Part shown: positions 12,191 through 23,211 of the stretch, piece by piece
Position numbering within the stretch: position 1 is the first letter of the stretch
Layout of the letters: every line of letters starts with the position of its first letter
From: an uncultured Pelagibacteraceae bacterium
GTDB taxonomy: Bacteria > Pseudomonadota > Alphaproteobacteria > Pelagibacterales > Pelagibacteraceae
DNA: 64,000 nucleotides
Direction of reading: 5' to 3'
NCBI GenBank assembly: GCA_902520685.1
Contig: CABYPE010000002.1
Coordinates: 1-64,000 of the forward strand
Program-made: the position numbers and the translations under genes
Notes under the pieces: model-generated
Told to the model about the DNA's origin: nothing
Database searches by the model: none
The model's input: only the letters and a program-made list of their open reading frames with translations

Positions 12191-13024
12191 ATGGCATTAA
12201 AAACTTTTAAACCTTATACAAAATCTACTAGAGGCACAATTCTTGTTGATAGAACAGGCTTATGGAAAGGTAAACCCTTTAAAACTTTAGTTTCACCAAA
12301 AAATTCAATGAAGGGCAGAAACAACAATGGACATATAACATCTGTCAATAGAGCAGGTGGACATAAAAAAATGTATAGACATGTAGATTTTTACAGAAAA
12401 AAGTTTGATATGCCTGCATCAGTTGAAAGAATTGAATACGATCCAAATAGATCTTGTTATATCATGTTAGTAAAATTTAAGGATAATACACATGCTTACT
12501 ATCTTGCTCCACAAAAAATTAAAGTTGGAGATATAGTTGAAAATGGCACAAAAAAAGAGATTAAAGTTGGAAATTGTATGCCATTACAAGATATCCCTGT
12601 TGGTATAAATATTCATAATGTTGAAATCCAACCAGGCGCAGGAGGTAAAATTGCTAGATCTGCTGGAACTTCGGTAACTATTAGTGGTTTAGATGGTAAC
12701 TACAGTTTAATCAAACTTGCTTCAGGGGAAGTAAGGAAAATAGATTCACGATCTTTAGCTTCAATCGGTGTTTTAAGTAATCCTGATCAAAAAAATATCA
12801 AGATAGGTAAAGCTGGTAGATCTAGATGGTTAGGCAGACGTCCTCATACTAGAGGTGTAGTTAAAAATCCAGTTGATCACCCTCACGGAGGTGGAGAAGG
12901 TAAAACAGCTGGAGGTCGACACCCAGTTTCACCTACTGGTCAATCTGCAAAAGGATTAAAAACTAGAGATAATAAAAAAACTGATAAATTTATTATTCGT
13001 AGAAGAAAGAAGAGAAAGGATTAG
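12191..13024 (+). CDS. rplB: 50S ribosomal protein L2
   Basis: NPVDHPHGGGEGKTAGGRHPVSP motif. Confidence 0.98.
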   Translation: MALKTFKPYTKSTRGTILVDRTGLWKGKPFKTLVSPKNSMKGRNNNGHITSVNRAGGHKKMYRHVDFYRKKFDMPASVERIEYDPNRSCYIMLVKFKDNTHAYYLAPQKIKVGDIVENGTKKEIKVGNCMPLQDIPVGINIHNVEIQPGAGGKIARSAGTSVTISGLDGNYSLIKLASGEVRKIDSRSLASIGVLSNPDQKNIKIGKAGRSRWLGRRPHTRGVVKNPVDHPHGGGEGKTAGGRHPVSPTGQSAKGLKTRDNKKTDKFIIRRRKKRKD

Positions 13025-13027
13025 ATC

Positions 13028-13327
13028 ATGGCAAGAGCAGTTTGGAAAGGACCATTTGTTGAAGATAGCTTAATGAAAAAAGTTGATAAATACAAAGTAG
13101 ATCCAAAAAAGATTCCAATCAAAACTTGGTCACGAAAATCAACAATAATACCTGATTTCGTTGGGGTAAGCTTTTTAATTTATAATGGTAAAAAATTTAT
13201 TCCAATTACTGTTTCTGAGGACATGGTTGGACATAAGATGGGCGAGTTTGCACCTACAAGAACTTTCTTTGGCCATACACCTGCAGATAAAAAAGCAAAA
13301 CCAGCAGAGGCTGGAGAGAAGAAATAA
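13028..13327 (+). CDS. rpsS: 30S ribosomal protein S19
   Basis: S19 motif [40 protein letters not shown]. Confidence 0.97.
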   Translation: MARAVWKGPFVEDSLMKKVDKYKVDPKKIPIKTWSRKSTIIPDFVGVSFLIYNGKKFIPITVSEDMVGHKMGEFAPTRTFFGHTPADKKAKPAEAGEKK

Positions 13328-13331
13328 TATT

Positions 13332-13730
13332 ATGAGTAAAAAAAAGAAAATTGATAATAAAAAGGATAAAATCGTTAGGTCTATTAATAACAATATAAGA
13401 TCTAGTGTAAGAAAACTTAATCCAATTTTAAAAGGGATTGTTGGAAAAAAAGTTGATGTAGCAATTAGAGATTTACAATTTTCTGAAAAAAGAATCACTA
13501 GGGATATTAAAAAAACAATAAGTTCAGCAGTAGCAAATGCAGAGAATAATTTTCAATATGATATTGATAGTTTAATAGTTAAGGAAGCTTATTGTGGAAA
13601 GAAAATAACAATGAAAAGATTTAGACCGAGAGCCAAAGGTAGAGCAGCTCCAATTCTAAAACCTTATTCAAGTGTAACAATTATATTATCAGAGGCAAAA
13701 AAAATGGAGAGTCATGGGACAAAAAGTTAA
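13332..13730 (+). CDS. rplV: 50S ribosomal protein L22 (ORF track extends upstream to 13185; ATG at 13332 preferred)
   Basis: C-terminal L22 signature ([22 protein letters not shown]); start chosen because the upstream extension lies within rpsS in another frame. Confidence 0.93.
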   Translation: MSKKKKIDNKKDKIVRSINNNIRSSVRKLNPILKGIVGKKVDVAIRDLQFSEKRITRDIKKTISSAVANAENNFQYDIDSLIVKEAYCGKKITMKRFRPRAKGRAAPILKPYSSVTIILSEAKKMESHGTKS

Positions 13731-14394
13731 TCCAGTAGGTTTTAGATTAGGTGTGAATAGAGGCTGGGATTCCGTTTGGTATGCTAAGAAAAAAGATTTT
13801 GGAAATTATTTAATCGAAGATTTTAAAATTAGAGAATATATCAAAAAAAATGTAATTAATTCAGGTGTATCAAAAGTAATGATAGAAAGAACATCAAACA
13901 AATGCTATGTAACTATTTACACCTCAAGACCTGGTTTCGTAATCGGAAAAAAAGGCAGTGATATTGATAAAATCAAGAACAGTTTATCAAAATTTACCAA
14001 AAATGAAGTTACTTTAAATATTAAAGAAGTAAAAAAACCTGAGACAAACGCATATTTAGTTGCTGAAAATATTGCACAACAACTTGTCAAAAGGATTTCA
14101 TATAGAAGAGCTATGAAAAGAGCAATGCAGTCATGTATAAGGCTTGGTGCTAAAGGTATAAAGGTTTCATGTAGTGGTAGACTTGGTGGTAATGAAATTG
14201 CGAGAACAGAATGGTTAAGAGATGGTAGTATTCCATCACATACACTTAGAGCTGATATCGATTATGCTGAAGCAGAAGCGTTAACTACATACGGTATTAT
14301 TGGGATTAAAGTTTGGATTTATAAAGGTGAGGTTTTTGCTAAGGAATTTAGTCAAGAGACAAATAAGGTAATCGCAAAAGAGGGTAAAGAATAA
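13714..14394 (+). CDS. rpsC: 30S ribosomal protein S3
   Basis: [13 protein letters not shown] start, KH motif VIGKKGSDI. Confidence 0.97.
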   Translation: MGQKVNPVGFRLGVNRGWDSVWYAKKKDFGNYLIEDFKIREYIKKNVINSGVSKVMIERTSNKCYVTIYTSRPGFVIGKKGSDIDKIKNSLSKFTKNEVTLNIKEVKKPETNAYLVAENIAQQLVKRISYRRAMKRAMQSCIRLGAKGIKVSCSGRLGGNEIARTEWLRDGSIPSHTLRADIDYAEAEALTTYGIIGIKVWIYKGEVFAKEFSQETNKVIAKEGKE

Positions 14395-14395
14395 A

Positions 14396-14806
14396 ATGTT
14401 ACAACCAGTCAGAACTAAATGGAGAAAAGCTCACAAAGGAAGAATTCATGGTAATGCCTCTAGAGCTAACTTTATTAATTATGGTGCATATGCTCTAAAA
14501 GCTATGTCTCCTGAAAGAGTTACAGGTAAACAAATTGAAGCAGCAAGAGTTGCTCTAACAAGACATATGAAAAGACAAGGAAGAGTTTGGACAAGAGTAT
14601 TTCCAAATATTCCAGTTTCAAAAAAACCCATAGAAGTGAGAATGGGTAAAGGAAAAGGTTCACCAGAATATTATGCTTGTAGAGTTAAACCAGGAAGAAT
14701 TTTATTTGAAGTAGATGGTGTTTCTGAGCAAATTGCGAAAGAAGCTTTATATAAAGCATCAGCGAAATTACCAATTAAAACAAAAACCATAAAAAGATTT
14801 GTATAA
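14396..14806 (+). CDS. rplP: 50S ribosomal protein L16
   Basis: L16 sequence, [23 protein letters not shown]. Confidence 0.97.
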   Translation: MLQPVRTKWRKAHKGRIHGNASRANFINYGAYALKAMSPERVTGKQIEAARVALTRHMKRQGRVWTRVFPNIPVSKKPIEVRMGKGKGSPEYYACRVKPGRILFEVDGVSEQIAKEALYKASAKLPIKTKTIKRFV

Positions 14807-14997
14807 TGAAAAAACAAGAAATTAAGAAACTATCTAAAGATGAAATTCTAAAAAATATAGATAAATTAAAAAAAGATTTGTTTAACTTTAGATTTCAAAA
14901 AATTAATTCACAAGTAACTAATCCTGCTAAGATTGGTGAAACAAAAAAAACTATAGCTAGATTAAAAACAACTTTAAAGGGAAAAATTAATGCCTAA
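14806..14997 (+). CDS. rpmC: 50S ribosomal protein L29
   Basis: Size, composition and operon position. Confidence 0.93.
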   Translation: MKKQEIKKLSKDEILKNIDKLKKDLFNFRFQKINSQVTNPAKIGETKKTIARLKTTLKGKINA

Positions 14998-15226
14998 AAA
15001 AATTTTAACAGGAATAGTTGTAAGTGACAGACCAAATAAAACAATAACAGTTATGGTCGAAAGAAAATTTTCTCATCCTATTTTAAAAAAAGTGATTAAA
15101 GTAAGAAAAAAGTATAACGCACATGATGAAAATAATAAATTTAAAAATGGTGATAAAGTCTCAATAATTGAGAGTAAACCATTCTCAAAAAATAAAAAAT
15201 TTCAAGTAATGGAGAGTAATAAATAA
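14990..15226 (+). CDS. rpsQ: 30S ribosomal protein S17
   Basis: [25 protein letters not shown]. Confidence 0.96.
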   Translation: MPKKILTGIVVSDRPNKTITVMVERKFSHPILKKVIKVRKKYNAHDENNKFKNGDKVSIIESKPFSKNKKFQVMESNK

Positions 15227-15594
15227 TGATTCAAGTTCAAACAGAATTATTAGTTGCAGATAACACTGGTGCGAAACGAATTGAGTGCATAAAAGTACTA
15301 GGCGGTTCGAAAAGACGATATGCTAGCATAGGTGATACTATTGTTATTGCTGTCAAAGAAGCGATACCTAAGGGTAAAGTAAAAAAGGGTTCTGTTCATA
15401 AAGCAGTTGTTGTTAGAGTAAAAAAAGGAATACATAGAGATGACGGCTCTAAGGTAAAGTTTGATAATAATGCAGCAGTTTTAGTTGATGATAAGGGTGA
15501 ACCAGTTGGTACAAGAATATTTGGTCCAGTTACAAGAGAATTGAGAAATAGAGGGCAGATGAAAATAATTTCATTAGCACCAGAGGTATTATAA
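15226..15594 (+). CDS. rplN: 50S ribosomal protein L14
   Basis: [27 protein letters not shown]. Confidence 0.98.
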   Translation: MIQVQTELLVADNTGAKRIECIKVLGGSKRRYASIGDTIVIAVKEAIPKGKVKKGSVHKAVVVRVKKGIHRDDGSKVKFDNNAAVLVDDKGEPVGTRIFGPVTRELRNRGQMKIISLAPEVL

Positions 15595-15842
15595 TGATTA
15601 AAAAAGGTTTTAAAGTAATAGTTTTAGCAGGTAAAGATAAAAAAAAAGAAGGCGAAGTTATAGAAATAGATAGACCAAATAATAGAGCTAAAGTTAAAGA
15701 AATTAATATGGTTAAAAAACACATTAAGACAACTAAGGAAAAAAAGGGTGGAATTGTATCTAAAGAAAGCTTCATACATATTTCAAATTTAAAATTAGTT
15801 GAGAAAAAAAATGCAACCAAAAAATCTGAGGCTAAAAAATAA
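15594..15842 (+). CDS. rplX: 50S ribosomal protein L24
   Basis: KOW-type N-terminus and operon position. Confidence 0.95.
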   Translation: MIKKGFKVIVLAGKDKKKEGEVIEIDRPNNRAKVKEINMVKKHIKTTKEKKGGIVSKESFIHISNLKLVEKKNATKKSEAKK

Positions 15843-16396
15843 TGACACCAAGGTTAAAAGATTTATTTTTCAAAGAAATTCAACCAAAATTAAAAAGTCA
15901 ATTTGGGCTAAAGAATGTTTATATGACTCCTAAAATTGAGAAGATTGTTCTTAACATGGGTCTAGGTTTAGATGGAAATGATTCAAAAATATTAAAATCT
16001 TGTGAAGAAGATATGGCTAAAATTACTGGACAAAAACCAGTTATTACAAAATTTAAGAAATCAGTTGCAAACTTTAAGACAAGAAAAGGATCAAACGCAG
16101 GTTTAAAGGTAACTTTAAGAAAAAATAAAATGTACGAATTTTTGGATAGATTAGTAAATATAGCTTTACCAAGAATAAAAGATTTTAGAGGTCTTTCAGC
16201 TAATGGTTTTGATAAATTTGGAAATTATACATTTGGTATTAAAGAACATATTATTTTTCCAGAAGTTAGCTTTGATAGAGCTGATAAAGTCAGAGGCCTA
16301 GATATAGTAATTGTTATATCTTCTCAAGATAGAGAGCACAGTTTTGCTTTATTAGAGAAACTGAATTTCCCATTTATAAAAAAAGGAGATAATTAG
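15842..16396 (+). CDS. rplE: 50S ribosomal protein L5
   Basis: L5 motifs (KIVLNMGLG, GLDIVIV). Confidence 0.97.
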   Translation: MTPRLKDLFFKEIQPKLKSQFGLKNVYMTPKIEKIVLNMGLGLDGNDSKILKSCEEDMAKITGQKPVITKFKKSVANFKTRKGSNAGLKVTLRKNKMYEFLDRLVNIALPRIKDFRGLSANGFDKFGNYTFGIKEHIIFPEVSFDRADKVRGLDIVIVISSQDREHSFALLEKLNFPFIKKGDN

Positions 16397-16398
16397 AA

Positions 16399-16704
16399 AT
16401 GGCTAAAATGAGTTCAATCAATAAGAATAATAAGAGAATAAAACTTTCAGATAAATTTTATAAAAAAAGAGAAAAATTAAAAAAGATTATAATGGATAAA
16501 AAAGTTACTTTAGAAGAAAGATTCAAAGCACAACAAAAATTATCAAAATTACCAAGAAATTCTGCAAAAAATAGAGTTATGAACCGTTGTCAGATAACAG
16601 GTAGACCACATGGTGTTTATAGAAAATTAAAAGTATCTAGAATTGCATTAAGACAACTTGGATTACAAGGAAAGATACCAGGTTTAGTAAAATCAAGTTG
16701 GTAG
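16399..16704 (+). CDS. rpsN: 30S ribosomal protein S14 (zinc-free type)
   Basis: NRCQITGRPHGVYRKLKVSRIALRQL; 101 aa without CxxC pairs. Confidence 0.96.
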   Translation: MAKMSSINKNNKRIKLSDKFYKKREKLKKIIMDKKVTLEERFKAQQKLSKLPRNSAKNRVMNRCQITGRPHGVYRKLKVSRIALRQLGLQGKIPGLVKSSW

Positions 16705-16714
16705 AAAGGATTAT

Positions 16715-17110
16715 ATGAGTTTAAGTGACCCAATTGGAGATATGATAGCAAGAGTTAAGAATGCTCAAGCTAGAAATCATAAGAAAGTAGAATTACCAGC
16801 ATCTAATTTTAAAACTAAAATTGCTGATATACTTAAAAATGAAGGATTTATTAAAAATTTTGAAGTGACTGAAGATGATAAAAAGCCAATATTATCTCTA
16901 GAGCTTAAATATCATTCTGGAAACCCAGTAATTAGTAATTTTGAAAGAGTATCAAAACCAGGAAGAAGAATTTTTTCTAGAGCAGATAGTCTTCCAAAAA
17001 TAAACAATGGTTTAGGTATTGCAATTGTTTCTACACCGAAAGGCGTTATGACAGATATGGATGCTAGAAAACAAAAAGTAGGGGGAGAAATAATCTGTAA
17101 GGTATTTTAA
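16715..17110 (+). CDS. rpsH: 30S ribosomal protein S8
   Basis: DPIGDMIARVKNAQ...; operon position. Confidence 0.97.
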   Translation: MSLSDPIGDMIARVKNAQARNHKKVELPASNFKTKIADILKNEGFIKNFEVTEDDKKPILSLELKYHSGNPVISNFERVSKPGRRIFSRADSLPKINNGLGIAIVSTPKGVMTDMDARKQKVGGEIICKVF

Positions 17111-17112
17111 TT

Positions 17113-17652
17113 ATGTCTAAAATTGGAAAAATAAGCATAACAATTCCTGAAAAAGTAAAAGTTGTTTTAGCAGGGAACATTTTAAATATTGATGGCCCAT
17201 TAGGTAAGAAGTCTTTAGACATTGATTTAGATATATTCAATCTTGATATAAAAGATGGAAAAGAAATTTTAATTAAACCAAAAAAAATTGATCAAAATAC
17301 TAAACGACTTTGGGGCATGAATAGAAGTTTAATTAATAATGCTGTAATTGGCTCGAGCACAGGATATGAAAAAGTTTTAGAGTTAGTTGGAGTTGGTTAT
17401 AGAGCATCATTAAAGGGTAACCAATTAAATTTACAACTAGGATATAGTCACGATATTAATTTCAATATACCTGAAGGAATAAAAATTGCTGTCGAAAAAC
17501 AAACGACTTTAAAGATCACAGGTTCAGATAAACAATTAGTAGGAGTTGTTGCTTCGAAAATTAAAACTCTTAGAAAAATAGAACCTTATAAAGGTAAAGG
17601 AATTAGAGAAAAAGGCCAATATGTTCTTAAAAAAGAAGGAAAGAAAAAATAA
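17113..17652 (+). CDS. rplF: 50S ribosomal protein L6
   Basis: L6 C-terminal [23 protein letters not shown]. Confidence 0.97.
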   Translation: MSKIGKISITIPEKVKVVLAGNILNIDGPLGKKSLDIDLDIFNLDIKDGKEILIKPKKIDQNTKRLWGMNRSLINNAVIGSSTGYEKVLELVGVGYRASLKGNQLNLQLGYSHDINFNIPEGIKIAVEKQTTLKITGSDKQLVGVVASKIKTLRKIEPYKGKGIREKGQYVLKKEGKKK

Positions 17653-18008
17653 TGAAACTAACCACTGGAATAAGAAAACGATTTAGAGTTAGCAATAGAG
17701 TAAAAAAAGTTGCTCCTAAAGATAGATTTAGATTATGTATTTCTAGATCGGCTAAAAATATTTCTGCTCAGATAATAGATGATACAAAGAATATGACATT
17801 ATTGTCAGCTTCTTCAGTAGAAAAAGATATCAAATCTGGATCTAAAGTAAGTAAAACAGAACTTTCAAAAATTGTTGCAGAAAAATTGGCAAAAAAAGCA
17901 CAAGAAAAAAAAATAACTAGAATATTTTTTGATCGTGGAGTTTATAAGTATCATGGTCGAGTAAAGGTGTTTGCAGAAACTCTGCGTAAAAATGGAATGG
18001 AATTTTAA
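17652..18008 (+). CDS. rplR: 50S ribosomal protein L18
   Basis: L18 C-terminus [26 protein letters not shown]. Confidence 0.97.
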   Translation: MKLTTGIRKRFRVSNRVKKVAPKDRFRLCISRSAKNISAQIIDDTKNMTLLSASSVEKDIKSGSKVSKTELSKIVAEKLAKKAQEKKITRIFFDRGVYKYHGRVKVFAETLRKNGMEF

Positions 18009-18010
18009 TT

Positions 18011-18523
18011 ATGGATAATAAAGATAAAAAAAATGATGATATTTTAGAAAAATTAGTTCATATAAATAGAATCACAAAAGTTGTAAAAGGTGGTAGGAGA
18101 TTTGGATTCTCTGCACTAGTTGTTGTAGGTAATCAAGCAGGTAGAATTGGAATAGCTCATGCTAAAGCAAAACAAGTACCTGATGCAATTAAAAAAGCAA
18201 ATGAGATGGCCAGAAGAAAACTTATACATATTCCATTAAGAGACGGAAGAACAATTCACCATGATGTAAAAGCAAAAGATGGTTCAGGTAGAATTGTTTT
18301 AAGAGCAGCATCTAAAGGAACAGGAATTATTGCTGGTGGTCCTGTACGAGCAGTTTGCGAAGTCTTGGGTGTTAGAGATATCGTAGCTAAATCAATGGGA
18401 ACATCTAATGCTCACAATGTTATAAGAGCTACAATTAAAGCACTAATGAAACAAAATTCACCCAAACAGATTTCTGCTATAAGAAATAAAAAGATATCTG
18501 AAATAATAGAAAAAAGAGGATAA
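18011..18523 (+). CDS. rpsE: 30S ribosomal protein S5
   Basis: RITKVVKGGRRFGFSALVVVGN. Confidence 0.98.
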   Translation: MDNKDKKNDDILEKLVHINRITKVVKGGRRFGFSALVVVGNQAGRIGIAHAKAKQVPDAIKKANEMARRKLIHIPLRDGRTIHHDVKAKDGSGRIVLRAASKGTGIIAGGPVRAVCEVLGVRDIVAKSMGTSNAHNVIRATIKALMKQNSPKQISAIRNKKISEIIEKRG

Positions 18524-18978
18524 TGACAACACAATTAAATAATAGAATCAAAATTAATAAAACTAAAATTAGAGTTGGTAGGGGTATTGGGTCTGGGAAA
18601 GGAAAAACTTCTGGACGTGGAGTAAAAGGCCAAAAATCAAGATCAGGAGTAGCTATTAAAAGTTTTGAGGGTGGACAAATGCCTTTATATAGACGATTAC
18701 CTAAAAGAGGATTTAATTCAATTTCAACAGAAAAGGTAGCAATTTTAAATCTGGATAAAATTCAACTGTTCATTGATAAAAAAAAAATAAATTCAAGTGA
18801 TCTACTTAATACAGATTTATTAAAAAAACTTAAAATAATAAATAAAAATTCAACCAAATTGAAAATTTTGGGCTCAGGTGAAATTAAAGTTAAGGTTAAT
18901 ATTGAGGCAAACTTAGCTTCAAAATCTGCTGTTGAAAAATTGGAAAAAATTGGTGGATCAATTCAATTGAAGAAATAA
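18523..18978 (+). CDS. rplO: 50S ribosomal protein L15
   Basis: RVGRGIGSGKGKTSGRGVKGQKSRSG. Confidence 0.97.
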   Translation: MTTQLNNRIKINKTKIRVGRGIGSGKGKTSGRGVKGQKSRSGVAIKSFEGGQMPLYRRLPKRGFNSISTEKVAILNLDKIQLFIDKKKINSSDLLNTDLLKKLKIINKNSTKLKILGSGEIKVKVNIEANLASKSAVEKLEKIGGSIQLKK

Positions 18979-18989
18979 ATCGTTGTAAT

Positions 18990-20270
18990 ATGAGCGCATC
19001 ATCTTCCTCAAATGATTTAAGAAATAGAATACTATTTACAATCGGTTTATTAGCTGTTTATAGATTTGGAACTTTTGTCCCATTACCAGGAATAGATCCT
19101 GAGCAACTTAAAATATTGATGGAAAGCAATCAAAAAGGATTACTAGGTATGTTCAATGTTTTTGCTGGTGGTGCTGTAAGCAGGATGGCAATTTTTGCTT
19201 TAGGAATTATGCCATACATATCATCTGCTATTATTGTTCAATTGTTAACTGGAGTAACTGATTATTTTAAAAACTTAAAATCTCAAGGTGAGACAGGTAG
19301 GGCAAAAATAACACAAATAACAAGATATGGAACTGTTTTGCTAGCTACTATTCAAGGATATGGTTTATCATTAGGATTAGAGTCCTCAGCAAATTTAGTT
19401 ATTAACCCAGGTTTATTTTTTAAAGTTTCAACTGTTACAACTATAGTTGCAGGTACTATATTTTTGATGTGGCTCGGAGAGCAAATCACTCAGAGAGGTA
19501 TTGGAAATGGAATATCATTAATTATATTTGCTGGTATAGTTGCTGAAATACCAAGAGCGTTAGTAACGACTTTTGAATTAGGTCGTACGGGTGCTGTTTC
19601 CACATTAATGCTACTTGCGATATTTGCTCTTTTAATTTTAACTATTCTTTTTGTTGTATTCATGGAAAGAGCATTGAGAAAAATTATTATTAATTATCCA
19701 AAGAGACAAATGGGTAATAAAATGTACGGTGGAGAGTCATCACATTTACCATTAAAAATAAATCAAGCAGGCGTTATTCCAGCAATCTTTGCATCTGCTT
19801 TATTGTTATTACCAGTAACATTTTCGAATTTTAATTTTTCAAATAATGACACTTTTTTAAATTTAAGTTCATATTTCACACAAGGACAACCTCTTTATAT
19901 GCTGCTTTACGCTTCAGGAATAATTTTTTTTACTTTTTTTTATACATCTATTACTTTCAATCCTACAGAAACAGCTGATAACTTAAGAAAATATGGAGGC
20001 TTTGTTCCTGGTATAAGACCTGGTGAAAGTACAGCTATTTATATTGAAACCATTTTAACTAGATTAACAACAATTGGAGCATTATATCTAACATTAGTTT
20101 GTTTAATGCCTGAATTATTGATAGCAAATTATCCAATACCTTTTTATTTAGGTGGTGCATCAATCTTAATTGTTGTTGTTGTTGCAATTGATACAGTAAC
20201 TCAAATTCAAACTAGACTAATGAGTGCACAGTACGAACAACTGATTAAAAAAACAAAATTTGGTAGATAA
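18990..20270 (+). CDS. secY: Preprotein translocase subunit SecY
   Basis: Polytopic protein, RFGTFVPLPGID..., GGIRPG-like loop. Confidence 0.98.
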   Translation: MSASSSSNDLRNRILFTIGLLAVYRFGTFVPLPGIDPEQLKILMESNQKGLLGMFNVFAGGAVSRMAIFALGIMPYISSAIIVQLLTGVTDYFKNLKSQGETGRAKITQITRYGTVLLATIQGYGLSLGLESSANLVINPGLFFKVSTVTTIVAGTIFLMWLGEQITQRGIGNGISLIIFAGIVAEIPRALVTTFELGRTGAVSTLMLLAIFALLILTILFVVFMERALRKIIINYPKRQMGNKMYGGESSHLPLKINQAGVIPAIFASALLLLPVTFSNFNFSNNDTFLNLSSYFTQGQPLYMLLYASGIIFFTFFYTSITFNPTETADNLRKYGGFVPGIRPGESTAIYIETILTRLTTIGALYLTLVCLMPELLIANYPIPFYLGGASILIVVVVAIDTVTQIQTRLMSAQYEQLIKKTKFGR

Positions 20271-20275
20271 TTTTT

Positions 20276-20839
20276 GTGAATATAATTTTATTTGGTCCTC
20301 CTGGTGCTGGAAAGGGTACTCAAGCTAAATATTTAGTAAAAAAATTAAATAACTTTCAAATTTCAACAGGCGAATTATTAAGAGACGAAATCAAAAATAA
20401 TACAGAAATTGGAAAAATCATCACAGAAGATATGAATAATGGGAAATTTATTAATGATGAAATAGTGAACAATTTAATTGAAAATATTATATTTGATCCA
20501 AACAAAAAAAGTAGATTAATCTTTGATGGATACCCAAGATCTATAAGTCAGGCAAAAAATTTGGATTTATTATTAGCAAACTCTAATCAAAAAATTGATT
20601 TTATTTTTTTTCTAAACGTAAACAAAGAAACTATAATTGAAAGAATTGAAAAAAGAAAAATTTTAGAACATAGAACTGATGATGCGACAAATACAATTTT
20701 AAAAAGATACGATACTTATATGCAAACAACCAAACCTGTTTTGGAATTCTATTCAAAAAACCCAAATTTTAAAGAAATAGATGGAAGTGAAAAAATTGAT
20801 CAAATAACAAGGAAAATTGACATTTTACTGAATGTTTAA
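20276..20839 (+). CDS. adk: Adenylate kinase (GTG start, short-LID form)
   Basis: GPPGAGKGTQ P-loop, DGYPRS motif; GTG at 20276. Confidence 0.96.
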   Translation: MNIILFGPPGAGKGTQAKYLVKKLNNFQISTGELLRDEIKNNTEIGKIITEDMNNGKFINDEIVNNLIENIIFDPNKKSRLIFDGYPRSISQAKNLDLLLANSNQKIDFIFFLNVNKETIIERIEKRKILEHRTDDATNTILKRYDTYMQTTKPVLEFYSKNPNFKEIDGSEKIDQITRKIDILLNV

Positions 20840-20843
20840 GACG

Positions 20844-20871
20844 TTGACTTTGAAAGATCTTCTTATATAAA
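20844..20871 (+). promoter_or_regulatory. Candidate sigma70 promoter for rpsM-rpsK-rpoA-rplQ
   Basis: TTGACT (20844-20849), N16, TATAAA (20866-20871), in the only sizeable gap between secY and rplQ. Confidence 0.55.
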
Positions 20872-20894
20872 AGGCTGAATTTATCACAAATATT

Positions 20895-21278
20895 ATGGCT
20901 CGGATCGCAGGTATTAACATTCCACAAAATAAGCTTGTTCATGTAGGCCTAACTTATATTTATGGTATAGGAGATCGATTTTCTCAACGAATTTGTTCGT
21001 CACTGGAAATTCCAAAACAAAAAAGAGTGAACGAACTTACTGATGATGAAATATTGAAAATTAGAGAATATATAGATCAAAATTTCAAAGTCGAAGGTGA
21101 TCTTAGAAGAGATTACTCACTAAATATAAAGAGGCTTATCGACTTAGCTTGTTATAGGGGTTCAAGACATAGAAAAAAACTACCAGTAAGAGGACAAAGA
21201 ACTAGATGTAATGCTCGAACTAGAAAAGGTAAAGCAATAGCTATTGCTGGAAAAAAATTAACACCACTTAAGAAATAA
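20895..21278 (+). CDS. rpsM: 30S ribosomal protein S13
   Basis: [10 protein letters not shown]..., GLPVRGQRT-like C-terminus. Confidence 0.98.
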   Translation: MARIAGINIPQNKLVHVGLTYIYGIGDRFSQRICSSLEIPKQKRVNELTDDEILKIREYIDQNFKVEGDLRRDYSLNIKRLIDLACYRGSRHRKKLPVRGQRTRCNARTRKGKAIAIAGKKLTPLKK

Positions 21279-21280
21279 TA

Positions 21281-21730
21281 ATGTCTAAAATAGATAAAGT
21301 TGAAAATAAAGATCAAAAGGTAGAAAAGTCTTCCAAAAAAATTAATAAAAGTTCCTACTCAAAAAAAAAGAAAATTAAAAAAAATATATTAAATGGTATT
21401 GCTTATGTACAATCTACTTTTAACAATACAATTATTTCAATAGCAGATACAAATGGAAATGTAGTTTCTTGGGCATCTGCAGGACAAAAAGGCTTTAAGG
21501 GTTCGAGAAAATCAACACCATATGCTGCACAAATTGCTGCCGATGCAGCAGCCTCTAAAGCTTTAGATTATGGAATGAAAACTTTATCTGTTGAGGTTAA
21601 AGGTCCAGGCTCAGGAAGAGAAACTGCATTAAGAGCACTTCAAGCAAGAGGTTTTAAAATTTTATCCATTAAGGATACAACACCAATGCCACATAATGGT
21701 ACACGTCCACCAAAAAAAAGGAGAGTTTAA
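21281..21730 (+). CDS. rpsK: 30S ribosomal protein S11 (Lys-rich N-terminal extension)
   Basis: S11 core [36 protein letters not shown]. Confidence 0.97.
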   Translation: MSKIDKVENKDQKVEKSSKKINKSSYSKKKKIKKNILNGIAYVQSTFNNTIISIADTNGNVVSWASAGQKGFKGSRKSTPYAAQIAADAAASKALDYGMKTLSVEVKGPGSGRETALRALQARGFKILSIKDTTPMPHNGTRPPKKRRV

Positions 21731-22758
21731 TGGAAACTGAAAATGTTAATGTTAAAAACTGGAAATCGCTAATAAAGCCTGCGAAACTAGATGTTAAGAT
21801 AAGTGATGATCTTACTCATGCAAAAATTATTGCTGAGCCATTAGAAAAGGGTTATGGATTAACATTAGGAAATTCTTTAAGAAGAATACTTCTTTCTTCA
21901 ATTCGAGGTGCAGCGGTTACATCTATTCAAATTGATAGTGTTTTGCATGAATTTACTTCTATTAAAGGTGTTAGAGAAGATGTTACAGATATAGTTTTAA
22001 ATGTAAAATCTTTAGCATTAAAATGTTCATCAGAAGGAACAAAAAAACTTATTTTAGATGCAAAAGGTCCTGGTGAAATTAAAGCCTCAGATATAACGTC
22101 AGTAGCTGATGTTGAAATACTAAATCCAGACTTAGTAATATGTAACTTAGATGAAAAAACTAATTTTCATATGGAAATGAATGTAAATACTGGAAAAGGT
22201 TATGTTCCAGCTGATCTCAATAAGCCTGAAGAACCACCATTAGGATTAATTGCTATTGACTCTTTATATAGTCCCGTGAAAAAAGTTTCTTACTCAGTAA
22301 GTACTGCTAGAGAAGGAAAAGCTCTTGATTATGATAAATTGACTATGGAAGTTGAAACTAATGGTTCAATTTCAGCTGAAAATGCTGTTGCATACTCTGC
22401 AAGAATTTTCCAAGATCAACTAAAAATGTTTGTTAATTTTGATGAACCTGTTGAAGCACCAATTAAAGAGGTATCAACTGAACCAGAATTTAATAAAAAT
22501 CTCCTAAGAAAAGTTGATGAATTAGAACTGTCTGTAAGATCAATGAATTGTCTTAAAAATGATAATATTATTTATATTGGTGATCTTGTTCAAAAGTCAG
22601 AAGGTGAGATGTTAAGAACACCAAACTTTGGAAGAAAATCACTTAATGAAATAAAAGAGGTTTTAACTGGTATGTCTTTATATTTAGGAATGGAAATTCC
22701 TAATTGGCCTCCAGATAATATAGCAGAAATGTCTAAGAAATTGGAGGAAGCTATCTAA
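21730..22758 (+). CDS. rpoA: DNA-directed RNA polymerase subunit alpha
   Basis: [31 protein letters not shown]. Confidence 0.98.
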   Translation: METENVNVKNWKSLIKPAKLDVKISDDLTHAKIIAEPLEKGYGLTLGNSLRRILLSSIRGAAVTSIQIDSVLHEFTSIKGVREDVTDIVLNVKSLALKCSSEGTKKLILDAKGPGEIKASDITSVADVEILNPDLVICNLDEKTNFHMEMNVNTGKGYVPADLNKPEEPPLGLIAIDSLYSPVKKVSYSVSTAREGKALDYDKLTMEVETNGSISAENAVAYSARIFQDQLKMFVNFDEPVEAPIKEVSTEPEFNKNLLRKVDELELSVRSMNCLKNDNIIYIGDLVQKSEGEMLRTPNFGRKSLNEIKEVLTGMSLYLGMEIPNWPPDNIAEMSKKLEEAI

Positions 22759-23201
22759 TGAGACATGGAATGGCAAACAAGAAGTTAAATAGAACTTCTG
22801 AACATCGAAAAGCATTATTAAAAAATATGCTTAATTCTTTAATAAAGTATGAGCAGATTAAAACTACATTGCCAAAAGCGAAGTTTTTAAAACCACAAGC
22901 TGATAAAATAATTACTCTTGGTAAAAAAGAGACACTTCAAACAACTAAAACTCTAGTTTCAAAATTACAGGATATAAAATCAGCTAATAAAGTGAAAAAA
23001 ACTCTTTCAAAAAGATATGAAAAAAGAAACGGTGGATATACAAGAATAATTAAAGCGGGATTTAGATATGGAGATAATGCTCCTATGGCAATAATTGAGT
23101 TTGTAGATAGAGATGTAGAAGCAAAAAGAATTGATAAAAAGAAAAAAGACACAAAGAAAGATTCACTTAAAGCTGAAGAAAAAAAAATAAAAACAGCATA
23201 G
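22758..23201 (+). CDS. rplQ: 50S ribosomal protein L17
   Basis: [21 protein letters not shown]. Confidence 0.97.
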   Translation: MRHGMANKKLNRTSEHRKALLKNMLNSLIKYEQIKTTLPKAKFLKPQADKIITLGKKETLQTTKTLVSKLQDIKSANKVKKTLSKRYEKRNGGYTRIIKAGFRYGDNAPMAIIEFVDRDVEAKRIDKKKKDTKKDSLKAEEKKIKTA

Positions 23202-23211
23202 TTCTAAAACC

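Noticed and set aside
13185-13331. N-terminal extension of rplV proposed by the ORF track
   Set aside because: Overlaps rpsS in another frame; a normal L22 start is at 13332
13175-13498. Antisense 107-aa ORF across rpsS/rplV (and similar ones at 7765-7980, 11850-12143, 15530-15820)
   Set aside because: Opposite ribosomal protein genes, low-complexity Leu/Phe/Ile-rich translation
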